DNA of 64,000 nt from Ignavibacteria bacterium (lineage in GTDB: Bacteria; Bacteroidota; Ignavibacteria; Tepidaquicellales; Tepidaquicellaceae): the NCBI GenBank assembly GCA_016710985.1, contig JADJTX010000006.1, forward strand, positions 124,001-188,000. Direction: 5' to 3'. Position 1 is the first letter of the stretch, and the number at the start of each line of letters is the position of its first letter. The translations under genes and the position numbers were made by a program. The notes below the pieces were generated by a model that had not been told where the DNA came from, made no database searches, and saw only the letters and a list, made by a program, of their open reading frames with translations. This document shows positions 38,687-48,631 of this stretch, piece by piece.

Positions 38687-39916
38687 GTGAGCTTATTTCA
38701 TCTGCTGTCCGCGCTGATAGTTCTCTCCGCAGGGTTTACCTATATTAATTTCCGCTTTCTGAAATTACCGAATGCAATCGGACTGATGATTGTATCTTTG
38801 CTTTTTTCATTGTTAATTTTAGCAGCGGGTCAGTTTTTTCCGATATTCGAATCGATCATTGAACTAAAGGTCAGCAGAATTAATTTCACCGAGCTGTTGC
38901 TTGAAGGAATGCTGAGCTTTATGCTTTTTGCCGGCGCAATACATGTAAACTACGAAGACTTGAAGAGTGAGAAACTGAGTATTATACTTTTCTCTACTGC
39001 CAGTGTAATCATCAGCACTTTAGTAATCGGATTCTCTGCATATTATCTTTTAAGTTTATCCGGAATAGAAATTAATATACTTCACGCTTTTTTATTCGGA
39101 GCTTTAATATCTCCGACTGATCCGGTTGCAGTTTTAAGCATTCTCAAAAGCGCCGGAATATCAAAATCCCTCGAAACAAAAATTGCGGGTGAATCACTGT
39201 TTAATGATGGAGTTGCAGTTGTTGTATTTCTGACAATATTGAAGCTTGGAACTCCGGGTGCGGATGTCGACGCAGTGTCTGTACTTGCTCTTCTGATTCG
39301 TGAAGCCGGCGGCGGAATATTATTAGGAATACTTCTGGGTTATGCCGGAAATAAATTAATGGATCAGGTAAAGGATTATAAGATACAGGTTTTAATTACA
39401 GTGGCTGTTGTAATGGGCGGATACACAATTGCTGACCTTTTAAATTTATCAGGACCCTTGGCAATGGTAGTGGCGGGAATAATGACCGGAAATTCACTTA
39501 AGAAAAGCAAAATTCAGGATGTTACATCTGATTATATAAATAAATTCTGGGAGCTGATAGATGAGATTTTGAATGCTCTTCTTTTTGTATTGATAGGACT
39601 CGAATTACTGGTAATCAAAACAAATAAAACAATACTGCTGATATCATTTATTTTAGTTTTCATAGCTCTTATTGCAAGATATATTTCGGTCTGGATACCG
39701 TCTCTTATCATCAGATTCCGGGAAAAGATCACACAAAAAACACTTTTAATACTGACATGGGGAGGACTCAGAGGCGGTATTTCAATAGCACTCGCTCTTT
39801 CCATTCAGCCTGAGGCTGACAGGGATATTTGGGTGACAGGCACATATGTCGTTGTTTGTTTTTCAATACTGGTTCAGGGATTGACAGTGGGTAAGCTTTC
39901 AAAGAAGATTGTATAG
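38687..39916 (+). CDS. Na+/H+ antiporter of the CPA1/NhaP type
   Basis: 409 residues with about 12 membrane segments; GTG start. Family motifs are ALISPTDPVAVL, the Asn-Asp ion site in GESLFNDGVAVVVF, and GGLRGGISIALALSI near the end. It should exchange external H+ for cytoplasmic Na+ or K+ in the inner membrane. It is the first of three cation transporters in a row. Confidence 0.88.
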   Translation: MSLFHLLSALIVLSAGFTYINFRFLKLPNAIGLMIVSLLFSLLILAAGQFFPIFESIIELKVSRINFTELLLEGMLSFMLFAGAIHVNYEDLKSEKLSIILFSTASVIISTLVIGFSAYYLLSLSGIEINILHAFLFGALISPTDPVAVLSILKSAGISKSLETKIAGESLFNDGVAVVVFLTILKLGTPGADVDAVSVLALLIREAGGGILLGILLGYAGNKLMDQVKDYKIQVLITVAVVMGGYTIADLLNLSGPLAMVVAGIMTGNSLKKSKIQDVTSDYINKFWELIDEILNALLFVLIGLELLVIKTNKTILLISFILVFIALIARYISVWIPSLIIRFREKITQKTLLILTWGGLRGGISIALALSIQPEADRDIWVTGTYVVVCFSILVQGLTVGKLSKKIV

Positions 39917-40095
39917 AGAAATTGCAAATTACAAATTGCAAATTACAAATTACAAGTTACGAGTTACGAGTTTGACGTCTCACGTTTGACGTTTCACGTT
40001 TGACGTTTCACGTTTGACGTTTCACGTTTGACGTTTCACGTTTGACGTTTGACGTTTGACGTTTCACGTTTGACAATTTAACCAAAGCACACTGA
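39917..40095. repeat. Mixed tandem repeats AAATTGC, TTACGAG and ACGTTTG
   Basis: Three repeat words follow each other without spacer. GCAAATTACAAATT units occupy about 39920-39955, TTACGAG about 39957-39971, and ACGTTTG/ACGTTTC (7 bp, at least 12 copies) about 39973-40074. The block starts four bases after the stop codon and ends 20 bp before the nhaA start. Confidence 0.85.
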
Positions 40096-41241
40096 ATGAA
40101 ACTAACCAAACTATTTACTGAATTTTTTGAAAGTGAAAAAGCGGGAGGAATAATTTTAATTTGTGTAACGGCTGTTTCGCTAATACTTGCAAACTCACCT
40201 TTTCAAAACGGGTATATAGGATTCTGGCATTTTGACATTGGCGGTCACAGTATTACACACTGGATCAATGACGGTTTGATGACCATTTTTTTTCTTCTCA
40301 TCGGACTGGAATTGGAAAGGGAAATCTACGACGGCGAACTTTCAAATCTGAAGAATGCTTCATTGCCTGTCTTCGGTGCAATGGGCGGTATGCTTGTTCC
40401 TGCCGGGATATTTTTATTGTTCAATTATGGGACAGACACACAATCCGGCGCAGGCATTCCAATGGCTACTGATATTGCATTTGCCATTGGTATTTTATCT
40501 TTGCTTGGTAACCGTGTCCCGGCATCTCTGAAAGTTTTTCTGACTGAACTTGCAATAATAGACGACCTTGGAGCTATCATAATAATTGCAGTCTTTTATA
40601 CAACCGGTTTAGCTTTCACAAATCTGTTCATAGCATTGGGAATATTTGGCATGCTTCTTATATTAAACAGAATGAAAGTTCTTAATCTTATTCCTTACTT
40701 AACGGGCGGTGCAGTGATGTGGTATTTCATGCTTAACTCAGGTGTACACGCAACAATCACCGGAGTTCTGTTAGCGTTTGCAATTCCTTTCGGGAACGGT
40801 AAAGAAGGATCACCTTCATTTGTACTGCAGCATTTTTTACATAAGCCCGTTGCATTTTTTATACTGCCTTTATTTGCGATTGCCAATACGAGCATTGCAA
40901 TCGGCAGTAACTGGTTAAGCGGGTTGAGGGATGCAAACAGTCTGGGAATAATTGCTGGACTTTTGATAGGTAAACCTTTAGGTATTTTTCTCCTTTCATT
41001 TATCGGTGTTGTAACTGGTCTTTGTGTAATGCCGTCTGATTTAAAATGGAAAAACCTGATCGGCGCAGGATTCCTTGCCGGTATCGGATTTACGATGTCA
41101 ATCTTCATCACAATACTTGCGTTTGACAGTGAAGAAATTATTAACAGCTCAAAGATTGCAATTCTCGCTGCATCGTTTATTGCGGGAACAGCAGGTTTTC
41201 TTATTCTTAAAATGACACTTAAGACAGAAATTAATAATTAA
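40096..41241 (+). CDS. nhaA: Na+/H+ antiporter NhaA
   Basis: 381 residues, about 12 membrane segments. Hallmarks include ATDIAFAIGILSLLGNR, the paired catalytic aspartates in IIDDLGAIIIIA, and GFTMSIFI near the end. It exchanges two H+ for one Na+ and protects from sodium and alkaline stress. The last residues are encoded next to an AATTAAG repeat tract that supplies the stop codon TAA. Confidence 0.93.
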   Translation: MKLTKLFTEFFESEKAGGIILICVTAVSLILANSPFQNGYIGFWHFDIGGHSITHWINDGLMTIFFLLIGLELEREIYDGELSNLKNASLPVFGAMGGMLVPAGIFLLFNYGTDTQSGAGIPMATDIAFAIGILSLLGNRVPASLKVFLTELAIIDDLGAIIIIAVFYTTGLAFTNLFIALGIFGMLLILNRMKVLNLIPYLTGGAVMWYFMLNSGVHATITGVLLAFAIPFGNGKEGSPSFVLQHFLHKPVAFFILPLFAIANTSIAIGSNWLSGLRDANSLGIIAGLLIGKPLGIFLLSFIGVVTGLCVMPSDLKWKNLIGAGFLAGIGFTMSIFITILAFDSEEIINSSKIAILAASFIAGTAGFLILKMTLKTEINN

Positions 41242-41408
41242 GAATTAGGAATTAAGAATTAAGAATTAAGTATAAAGATTTTTTTCTGATAAGAAAGGAT
41301 ATTTCTGAGTCGGATTTTGACATCTCACGTCTGACATTTGACGTCTTACGTCTTACGTCTGACGTTTGACGTTTCACGTTTGACATTTACCATTATTCAT
41401 AATACATA
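41242..41408. repeat. AATTAAG and ACGTTTG-type tandem repeats
   Basis: AATTAAG/AATTAGG units span about 41241-41270 and ACGTCTG/ACGTTTG/ACGTCTT units about 41326-41391. The second word is the one filling the preceding gap at 39973-40074. Confidence 0.8.
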
Positions 41409-43979
41409 TTGAACATTTATAACTTAAATATTAAAGATTCAATTAAATCGCTGGATTCTTCTGATAATGGATTATCATCGCAGGAAGCGGTTAACCGTCT
41501 GAGTAAATTCGGAAAGAATGAGCTTACGGAAAAGAAAAAGAAGCCTGTATGGATCCTTTTTCTTGAGCAGTTCAAAGACTTTATGATTTTGGTTTTAATT
41601 GCTGCTGCTGTAATATCAGGGATCATCGGAGATCTGACTGACACAGTAATAATCCTTATAATAGTAATTCTCAATGCACTGATCGGTTTTATTCAGGAAT
41701 ACCGAGCTGAAAAAGCAATGGAGGCATTGAAGAAACTTGCAACTCTGAAAGCTGAAGTTTTAAGAAACGGGAAACCGTTAAAAATATCTTCTTCTGAACT
41801 CGTTCCCGGAGATGTTGTCTTGCTTGAAGCCGGTAATGCGGTGCCTGCTGATCTGAGGTTAATTGAATCCAACAGCTTAAGAATTGATGAGTCTGCTCTT
41901 ACAGGAGAATCTGTCGCTTCAGATAAAATCGCTAATGAAATCGATGGTGAAGATATTTCATTAGGTGACAGACTGAATATGGCTTATAAAGGAACTCTGA
42001 TAACTAACGGCAGAGGCAAAGGTCTTGTCACAGAGACAGGAATGAATACAGAGATAGGTACAATTGCAAAGATGCTTCAGGAAGAGGGGACAATTACACC
42101 GTTACAAAAGAGAATGGCGGACTTTGGCAAAAAACTTTCTTACATAATACTTTTAATTTGCGCCATGCTTTTCGGGATCGGATTGCTAAGAGGAGAAGAA
42201 CCAATGCATATGCTTCTGATCTCGATAAGTCTCGCAGTAGCAGCCATTCCGGAAGCGCTTCCGGCACTTGTAACGATCTCACTTGCACTGGGAGCGAAGA
42301 GACTTGTAAAACAAAATGCGCTGATAAGAAAATTACCTGCGGTAGAAACTCTTGGTTCGGTTACTTATATATGTTCCGATAAAACCGGTACTCTCACGGT
42401 TAACAGGATGAAGGTGCTGGAAACTTTTGAAGCTGAAAATTCAGTAAAATTATTCTCGGAGAATTCATTGCTATTTATTTCCATGGCTTTGAATAATGAT
42501 GTAAAAATATCTACCGGGAATAAATTATCCGGGGACCCTACGGAGATTGCGCTTGCGGAAGTAGTCATACACAAAAACGGAATTGAGGATTTTGAAGATA
42601 TCAAAGAGCATTTTCCGAGAGTAGCAGAACTGCCGTTTGATTCTGAAAGGAAATGCATGACTACCGTTCATAAAACCGGGGATGAATATTTAATTGTAAC
42701 GAAAGGTGCAGTGGAGAATGTTACTGCTAAATTAGTAAGCACAGATGATAATAAAAATATTACTTTACAGGCTGAAGAATGGGCTAAGCAAGGGCTGAGA
42801 GTTTTATGTTTTGCTTATAAGATCATTGATAAGTTACCTGAGCCTTTTTCTTTTGAAACAGTTGAAACGGATCTGATCTTTGCAGGTCTTGCCGGAATGA
42901 TAGATCCTCCGAGGGAGGAAGCAAAACTCGCCATTCAGGAATGCAGAACGGCGGGAATAAAACCTGTGATGATAACAGGTGATCATCCTTCAACTGCAGC
43001 GGCAATAGCTAAAGAGATCGGGATATACAGAGAAAGAGATTACATAGTTTCGGGAAAGGAGCTGCAGAAACTATCTGATAAAGAGTTTGAAGATAAGGTA
43101 GAATATATAAGCGTTTATGCCCGCGTTTCACCTGAGCAAAAATTGAAAATTGTAAAAGCCCTTCAGAATAAAGATCACTTTATTGCAATGACAGGGGACG
43201 GCGTGAATGATGCGCCTTCACTGAAATCAGCTGACATAGGTATCGCAATGGGAATTAACGGAACTGATGTAAGTAAAGAAGCTTCCGAAATGATATTGCT
43301 TGATGATAACTTTGCAACCATAGTAAAAGCCGTAAGAGAAGGAAGAAGAATTTATGATAACATACGGAAATTTGTAAAGTATATAATGACCTGCAACAGC
43401 GCAGAGATATGGACTATATTTCTTGCGCCTGTCATAGGGCTGCCGATGCCTCTGCTTCCAATTCACATACTTTGGATAAATCTAGTTACAGACGGTCTTC
43501 CCGGTCTTGCGCTTGCGGGGGAACAGGAAGAAAAAGATATTATGAAACGTCCTCCCCGAAAATCTGATGAGAGTTTATTTGCTGATGGAATCGGCTACCA
43601 TATTATCTGGGTCGGATTATTGATGGCCGGTATAACACTTGCAGTTCAGGCTTATGCTTTGAATACAGGAGATGAAAACTGGCAGACAATGGTTTTCACG
43701 GTTTTATCATTGTCACAGTTAGGACATGTTTTAGCAATCAGAAGCGACAGGGAATTTATATATCAGAAAGGAATTTTTTCCAATCCGCCATTGCTTGGTG
43801 CAATAACATTAACATTTATTTTACAATTGGCGGTCATATATCTTCCCTTTGCAAACAAAGTTTTTAAAACACAGCCTTTATCAATTGAAGAACTGGCTCT
43901 GTGCATAATAGCATCAGGCGTTGTATTTCATGCAGTTGAATTTGAAAAATGGGTGAAGAGCAAAATGAAAAAGAAATAG
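41409..43979 (+). CDS. P-type ATPase, Ca2+/cation (P2) type
   Basis: 856 residues, intact; TTG start. Domains in order: N-terminal cation ATPase domain, actuator loop with LTGES, phosphorylation motif CSDKTGTLT (Asp324), nucleotide domain with FDSERKCMTTV, hinge TGDGVNDAPSLK, and C-terminal membrane domain. Ion-site residues are in IPEALPALVTI (EGLP in most SERCA/PMCA-like pumps) and NLVTDGLPGLAL. It should export Ca2+ (or Mn2+/Na+) with ATP; the exact ion is not certain. It forms a transport cluster with the two antiporters. Confidence 0.9.
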   Translation: MNIYNLNIKDSIKSLDSSDNGLSSQEAVNRLSKFGKNELTEKKKKPVWILFLEQFKDFMILVLIAAAVISGIIGDLTDTVIILIIVILNALIGFIQEYRAEKAMEALKKLATLKAEVLRNGKPLKISSSELVPGDVVLLEAGNAVPADLRLIESNSLRIDESALTGESVASDKIANEIDGEDISLGDRLNMAYKGTLITNGRGKGLVTETGMNTEIGTIAKMLQEEGTITPLQKRMADFGKKLSYIILLICAMLFGIGLLRGEEPMHMLLISISLAVAAIPEALPALVTISLALGAKRLVKQNALIRKLPAVETLGSVTYICSDKTGTLTVNRMKVLETFEAENSVKLFSENSLLFISMALNNDVKISTGNKLSGDPTEIALAEVVIHKNGIEDFEDIKEHFPRVAELPFDSERKCMTTVHKTGDEYLIVTKGAVENVTAKLVSTDDNKNITLQAEEWAKQGLRVLCFAYKIIDKLPEPFSFETVETDLIFAGLAGMIDPPREEAKLAIQECRTAGIKPVMITGDHPSTAAAIAKEIGIYRERDYIVSGKELQKLSDKEFEDKVEYISVYARVSPEQKLKIVKALQNKDHFIAMTGDGVNDAPSLKSADIGIAMGINGTDVSKEASEMILLDDNFATIVKAVREGRRIYDNIRKFVKYIMTCNSAEIWTIFLAPVIGLPMPLLPIHILWINLVTDGLPGLALAGEQEEKDIMKRPPRKSDESLFADGIGYHIIWVGLLMAGITLAVQAYALNTGDENWQTMVFTVLSLSQLGHVLAIRSDREFIYQKGIFSNPPLLGAITLTFILQLAVIYLPFANKVFKTQPLSIEELALCIIASGVVFHAVEFEKWVKSKMKKK

Positions 43980-44045
43980 TTACGAGTTACAAAACAATTA
44001 TTAATTTGACATTTAGATTTTACCATTTGGCATTTATCAATAAGT

Positions 44046-44660
44046 TCAGTATCGCGGGCTGTTTTCTTTTCTATCAAACTTAATTATTCTTTCCAGATTT
44101 TTTTTCTTATCAAAATTAAATTTGTTCATGTCATATGTTTCGTATGATGATGAGTTGGCGCCGAGTATACCGCCGACAACTCCGCCTAAAATGATCCCGA
44201 TCCCGGATCCGACCATCCCGCCAATTGGAGTACCTATTGAACCCAACCCCGATGATCCGCTATTATATGTTGAGCCAATGGCTGCTCCAATAAGAACTCC
44301 CAGTCCTAAGCCTGATAATGCTCCAATAAGTATTCCGGAACCTGTATTTGATCCGCTCTTGATGCTTACCTCTTTAATGTTATTTATGTTAAGCTGCAGA
44401 TCAGTCATAATATCATTAGTAATGCTAACTGAACTGTCATTGATAAATCTTAATTTCCGTATGTTCTCTATCAATTGATAACTTGGAACTGATGATATTT
44501 TTCCGGTTTCCCAGTTTGTGGATTGTATGAATCCGATTTCATATTCGATTGAAATATCATCCGGATAGTATGTAGAGACAGAGTCAGATTGAGGATAAAT
44601 TACTGATCCGGTGAAGAAGAGAATTGCCGTAACTAAATATTGTTTAATTAATGTTTTCAT
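44046..44660 (-). CDS. Exported glycine-zipper protein
   Basis: 204 residues with a signal peptide (ending SVIYPQ). The middle is a long Gly/Ala-rich zipper (SGILIGALSGLGLGVLIGAAI... and GGMVGSGIGIILGGVVGGIL), likely two membrane-inserted hairpins. The rest is soluble. No recognised function. Confidence 0.65.
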   Translation of the reverse strand: MKTLIKQYLVTAILFFTGSVIYPQSDSVSTYYPDDISIEYEIGFIQSTNWETGKISSVPSYQLIENIRKLRFINDSSVSITNDIMTDLQLNINNIKEVSIKSGSNTGSGILIGALSGLGLGVLIGAAIGSTYNSGSSGLGSIGTPIGGMVGSGIGIILGGVVGGILGANSSSYETYDMNKFNFDKKKNLERIIKFDRKENSPRY

Positions 44661-44861
44661 TTCTTAATCCCCCATTATTTCTTTTACACAAAATTACTAA
44701 ATGCTCTCATTTCAATTGTCATGGTTTTGTAAAAACATTTAAAGGGAAATTTATCAGACAAGGGAGCAGGATACAGCGACGGCAAGGAAATTTTCGGATA
44801 AAAGGAGATGCAACAGGAAATACTTACGGATTAAATGAACGCAGTAGCTACTCACTATTCA

Positions 44862-45356
44862 CTATTCATCTCCCCAGTTAACTTTAATATTATGTTTCGC
44901 GGCATATGATTTTCCAATACGGATGAGCTTATCATAAAGCGCCTCATATTGAGGATAATACTTTTCCTGAATAGACTTATCGAATGATTGTATCTGATCT
45001 TCCGGAGCTCCTTTGTCAACAAGATCTGCAAGCTGAACATACTCTGTTTTATAAACTGGCAAAACATATTCATACAGATTGAGTGAAGCTTTAATCATAT
45101 CTTTTGTATCATCAGTTTCCTTTAAGTCTTTTACTTTTTCAAAGTTTTCCTCAAGGAATTTTATCTTCGTCTTCATTTCTTCCCCGGCAGAAGGAGGTCC
45201 TATCTGCCTCAGCATTCCATTCGTTGCAAAGCCTGAGAGCATATTGGTATTTAAAACAGCAACATTAAAATACTCTTCGGGAGTTGCAGTGTTGCATCTT
45301 ATAAAAAACACACAGCAAAATGATAAAAGAAATAAATACAGTAAGTTTTTTTGCAT
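44862..45356 (-). CDS. Putative lipoprotein of unknown function
   Basis: I start at the ATG at 45356 because MQKNLLYLFLLSFCCVFFIRC is a lipoprotein signal; the upstream ATG at 45428 lies in a TAAATC repeat tract. The mature protein is helical (for example NVAVLNTNMLSGF, KYYPQYEALYDKLIRIG). Family unknown. Confidence 0.6.
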   Translation of the reverse strand: MQKNLLYLFLLSFCCVFFIRCNTATPEEYFNVAVLNTNMLSGFATNGMLRQIGPPSAGEEMKTKIKFLEENFEKVKDLKETDDTKDMIKASLNLYEYVLPVYKTEYVQLADLVDKGAPEDQIQSFDKSIQEKYYPQYEALYDKLIRIGKSYAAKHNIKVNWGDE

Positions 45357-45394
45357 TCTAAAAGGGGAGTTTATATTTTGTGTTAAATTTGGAA

Positions 45395-45482
45395 CATTAA
45401 ATCTAAATCTAAATCTAAAATCTGGCACCTGAGGTCTCAGGTTATTTGCTCATTGCTCATTGTTCATTGCTCATTGCTCATT
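45395..45482. repeat. TAAATC and CTCATTG tandem repeats
   Basis: TAAATC (6 bp) spans about 45399-45424 and CTCATTG/TTCATTG (7 bp) about 45445-45482. The second tract encodes the last residues, ending MSNEQ, and the stop codon of the gene at 45464. Confidence 0.8.
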
Positions 45483-48349
45483 ACTAACTCCTCATTGATC
45501 ATTAAACAAACTTCAATCGCTTCATCGAGAGTCATCGTCTTGCCTTCATCGCGGTACGTGTTGAATTTTTCTTCACCAATGTTTTCGATAATCTTATTTT
45601 TTTCCTCATCGCCGAAGATCGGGCTTTTGTTCAGGTATTTTAGTTTTCCGTCTTTCATAAGAGATTCGCTGAATCCGAAAAGCTTCAAAGCCTGAGAATA
45701 ATTTTTTCTCTTCAAAAAAATTTTCGCAAACCCTGCTATGATATCTTTCATAAAAAACTCACCGCCCGGCTTATCTCTCTCACTGATATATTCTTTATAT
45801 ATTTTCATTGCCTGATCATATTTTTCTGTTTCCGTATATAATCCTCCGAGATGAATGCGTATGGGAAACAAGTTCATATTATAGCCGCTGTCTTTGGAAA
45901 TCTTATATGCTTCCAAAAGTATGTATTCAGCTTCGTCATAGTTTTTGTTTTCATAATACAATTTTAAATCTGCAAGATGTACAAGGTTTACTGAAATCAG
46001 ATACGGATCATCAATCTTTCGTGAAAGCAATAAACTTTCTTCAGAGAATAAAGCTGCTTTTTTGATATCTCCTTTTTCGCGCGAATACTTAACACTCAGA
46101 CTTAAAAGAACAAGTGCAGCCAGATGTTCATTTTTCATTTCCCGGCAGATCTTAAGAGCTTCTTCTTTGAGAGAGATCGATCTGTCAATATCCCCGAGAT
46201 TGCTGACAGGAAAGGATAAGTTATAAAGGGAGAGAGCTTTGTCCTCATTTGAATTTATTTCAATACTCAAAGCAAGCGCTTCCTCATTTAGTTCTGCAGC
46301 TTTTTTATGATCTAATTCAGTATAATATTTTAATCCTAATATGTTAATGGCTTTCACGATCCCTTCCTTATCATTTATTTCACGAAATAAACTCAACGCT
46401 TCATTAGAGAAATTTTCCAGCTCGGCAAACTTACCAAGTTCATAACAAAACCTTGCTATTCTGACAAGTAGATCCGCCTTCAATTTTTTATCATCACCCG
46501 GAATGGAATTCAGAACTTTCATTGAAGACTCGAACCCTTCCTGAAGATAGCCTTTGTTAAGCCAGAAGTCGTACATATTTATTACGAGCTTTGCATCATC
46601 GGGAGGATTATTTTCTGAAGCCCATTGAATGTTCTTCCTTACGTTGTCAATTTCCGGTTCCATTTGATTAAGCCATTCAAGCTGTCCCATCTTCTTTGTC
46701 TTATGTCTGGCAAAGGAAGACAAATTTAAAAAGTAATCGAAATTTTTCCTGAAGTCTTCCGTTTTACCGGCAAGCTTTTCTAATGCATAATACTTGATGG
46801 ATTCAAGTATGCCGTATCTGCCTTTCCCGTTAACTTCATTGAACATTATCAGCGATTTGTCATACAGACTGTTCATCAGATCAAGAATTTCATACTGGTC
46901 AATTGAATCATCACTGCATATCTCTTCTGCAGCCTCAAGAGTCCAGCCTCCCATGAATATCGAAAGTCTCTGAAGAAGAATCTGTTCATTCTCGCTGAGC
47001 ATGTCATAGCTCCAGTCTATAAGGGCTTTCAGGGTTTTCTGCCTGGGCAACGCGGTAGAGTTTCCGCTTGTGAGTAGCTTAAACCTGTCATCAAGCCGTT
47101 TAAAGATCTCTTCTACCGGCAATACATTTACACGTTTAGATGCTAATTCTATCGCAAGGGGGATTCCGTCAAGTTTTTTACACAACTCGGCAACAACATA
47201 AATATTTTCTTCTGTTAATTTGAAATTTGAATTAATTGATGTTGCTCTTTCAAGAAATAGCCTGACTGATTCATATCCTGACAACGATTCAAAGGATTCA
47301 TTCTTTATTTTAGCCGGCATTGAAAGAGGAGGGATCCTGTATATTGTTTCTCCCTGAATGTTGAACGGCTCCCTGCTTGTAGAAATGATTTTCAAATTAG
47401 GACAGTAAGCCAGCAGTGACTCGGCAATCTGAGCGCACTTCAAAAGCAGATGCTCGGTGTTATCGAATAGCAGAAGAATTTTTTTATCTTTTAAAAAACC
47501 TTTCAGTGTCTCAAAGATGTCAACTCCCGGATCTTCTTTTAAATTAAGTACAGTGGAAATTTCTTTAGCGACCAGTTCAGGATCAGTAACAGGCGACAGC
47601 TCTATAATCCAGACTCCATTTTCAAATTCATCTATAACCTCTGAAACAAGCTGAATGGCTAACCTTGTTTTACCTGTTCCGCCCGCGCCTGTAAGCGAGA
47701 TCAGGCGTATGTTTGAAAAAAGTTTCTTTATCTCATCAATTTCTTTTCTTCTCCCGATGAATTTTGTGATAGAGGAAGGAAGATTGTTCTGTCTTGCATC
47801 CTGGCTCTTTAAAGGGGGAAATTCTGATGGAATATTTTCGGCTACAATTTGGTAAACATGCTCAGGAAGTACAATATCTTTCAGCTTTCTTTCACCAAAG
47901 TCTTTGAAGGATATTTTACCTTCCATATCATGTTTCACTGCTTCAAAAACTTCCTGAGTGATAAGTATCTGCCCTCCGTATGCGATAGACATTATTCTTG
48001 ACGAACGGCTTAAGGTAACATATCCTACATAATCCTGATTTACAAATTCAGCGTCACCGGAATGAATTCCCATTCTTACTTTAATTACCGAATTCTCCCA
48101 ATCCGTAGAGTTAAGTTTAATCTGTGTCTGAATAGCAGCGTTAATTGCATCCTCAGGGCTGGAGAATGCGCTGCAAAACGAATCGCCTACAATCTTAAAT
48201 ACAAAACCGTTATTCGAATCGATTACTTCATATAAAATTTCATGATGTTTCCCAAGCGAAGTCAGATACGCATCATTATTCTCCTGCGCTAGCCGTGTAC
48301 TGCCTTCGATATCTGTGAAAAGAAACGTTACTTTGCCGGTGGGGATCAA
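45464..48349 (-). CDS. Cyclase-homology + NB-ARC ATPase + TPR regulator, paralog A
   Basis: 961 residues, intact. The class III cyclase homology domain (1-~170) has metal-binding Asp13 (FTDIEGST) and Asp56 (GDSFCSAF), but the transition-state Asn position is Ser114 in TLSRSSR (VNRAAR in active enzymes). The NB-ARC/STAND ATPase has Walker A GAGGTGKT (221-228), Walker B ILLLFDNTEH, STSRE and GIPLAIELA. TPR-like repeats fill about 560-900. Such proteins are cytoplasmic signal ATPases. Two close relatives lie at 54786 and 57713. Cyclase activity is not certain. Confidence 0.85.
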   Translation of the reverse strand: MIPTGKVTFLFTDIEGSTRLAQENNDAYLTSLGKHHEILYEVIDSNNGFVFKIVGDSFCSAFSSPEDAINAAIQTQIKLNSTDWENSVIKVRMGIHSGDAEFVNQDYVGYVTLSRSSRIMSIAYGGQILITQEVFEAVKHDMEGKISFKDFGERKLKDIVLPEHVYQIVAENIPSEFPPLKSQDARQNNLPSSITKFIGRRKEIDEIKKLFSNIRLISLTGAGGTGKTRLAIQLVSEVIDEFENGVWIIELSPVTDPELVAKEISTVLNLKEDPGVDIFETLKGFLKDKKILLLFDNTEHLLLKCAQIAESLLAYCPNLKIISTSREPFNIQGETIYRIPPLSMPAKIKNESFESLSGYESVRLFLERATSINSNFKLTEENIYVVAELCKKLDGIPLAIELASKRVNVLPVEEIFKRLDDRFKLLTSGNSTALPRQKTLKALIDWSYDMLSENEQILLQRLSIFMGGWTLEAAEEICSDDSIDQYEILDLMNSLYDKSLIMFNEVNGKGRYGILESIKYYALEKLAGKTEDFRKNFDYFLNLSSFARHKTKKMGQLEWLNQMEPEIDNVRKNIQWASENNPPDDAKLVINMYDFWLNKGYLQEGFESSMKVLNSIPGDDKKLKADLLVRIARFCYELGKFAELENFSNEALSLFREINDKEGIVKAINILGLKYYTELDHKKAAELNEEALALSIEINSNEDKALSLYNLSFPVSNLGDIDRSISLKEEALKICREMKNEHLAALVLLSLSVKYSREKGDIKKAALFSEESLLLSRKIDDPYLISVNLVHLADLKLYYENKNYDEAEYILLEAYKISKDSGYNMNLFPIRIHLGGLYTETEKYDQAMKIYKEYISERDKPGGEFFMKDIIAGFAKIFLKRKNYSQALKLFGFSESLMKDGKLKYLNKSPIFGDEEKNKIIENIGEEKFNTYRDEGKTMTLDEAIEVCLMINEELVMSNEQ

Positions 48350-48631
48350 GATTTAAAGTTGAAAGTTGAAGTTAAAAGTTTCTGATTGCAAATTACAAAT
48401 ATTAAATTGAACATTGAACATTGAAAATTTCACATTTTGTGTTAAACTTTAGAACATTTAGACATCAAATATTAACAAATTGTAACTAATATTGAACATT
48501 GAAAAGATGATTGGAATTTTACTTTTATATAAAGTATATTTGCATTGTAAAAATTCCCTTTAATAGTAAAACAACACAACAAAATAATTCAAAATCCAAA
48601 TAAATATTTTTTTTAAATTAAAAAAATAATC
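48350..48631 (+). promoter_or_regulatory. Upstream region with tandem repeats and a Bacteroidota-type promoter
   Basis: AAGTTGAA-type repeats at about 48356-48378 and TTGAACA repeats at 48405-48425. TTG at 48511-48513, a 21-bp spacer and TATATTTG at 48535-48542 fit the Bacteroidota -33/-7 consensus for the T9SS gene, leaving an ~85-nt leader. Confidence 0.6.
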
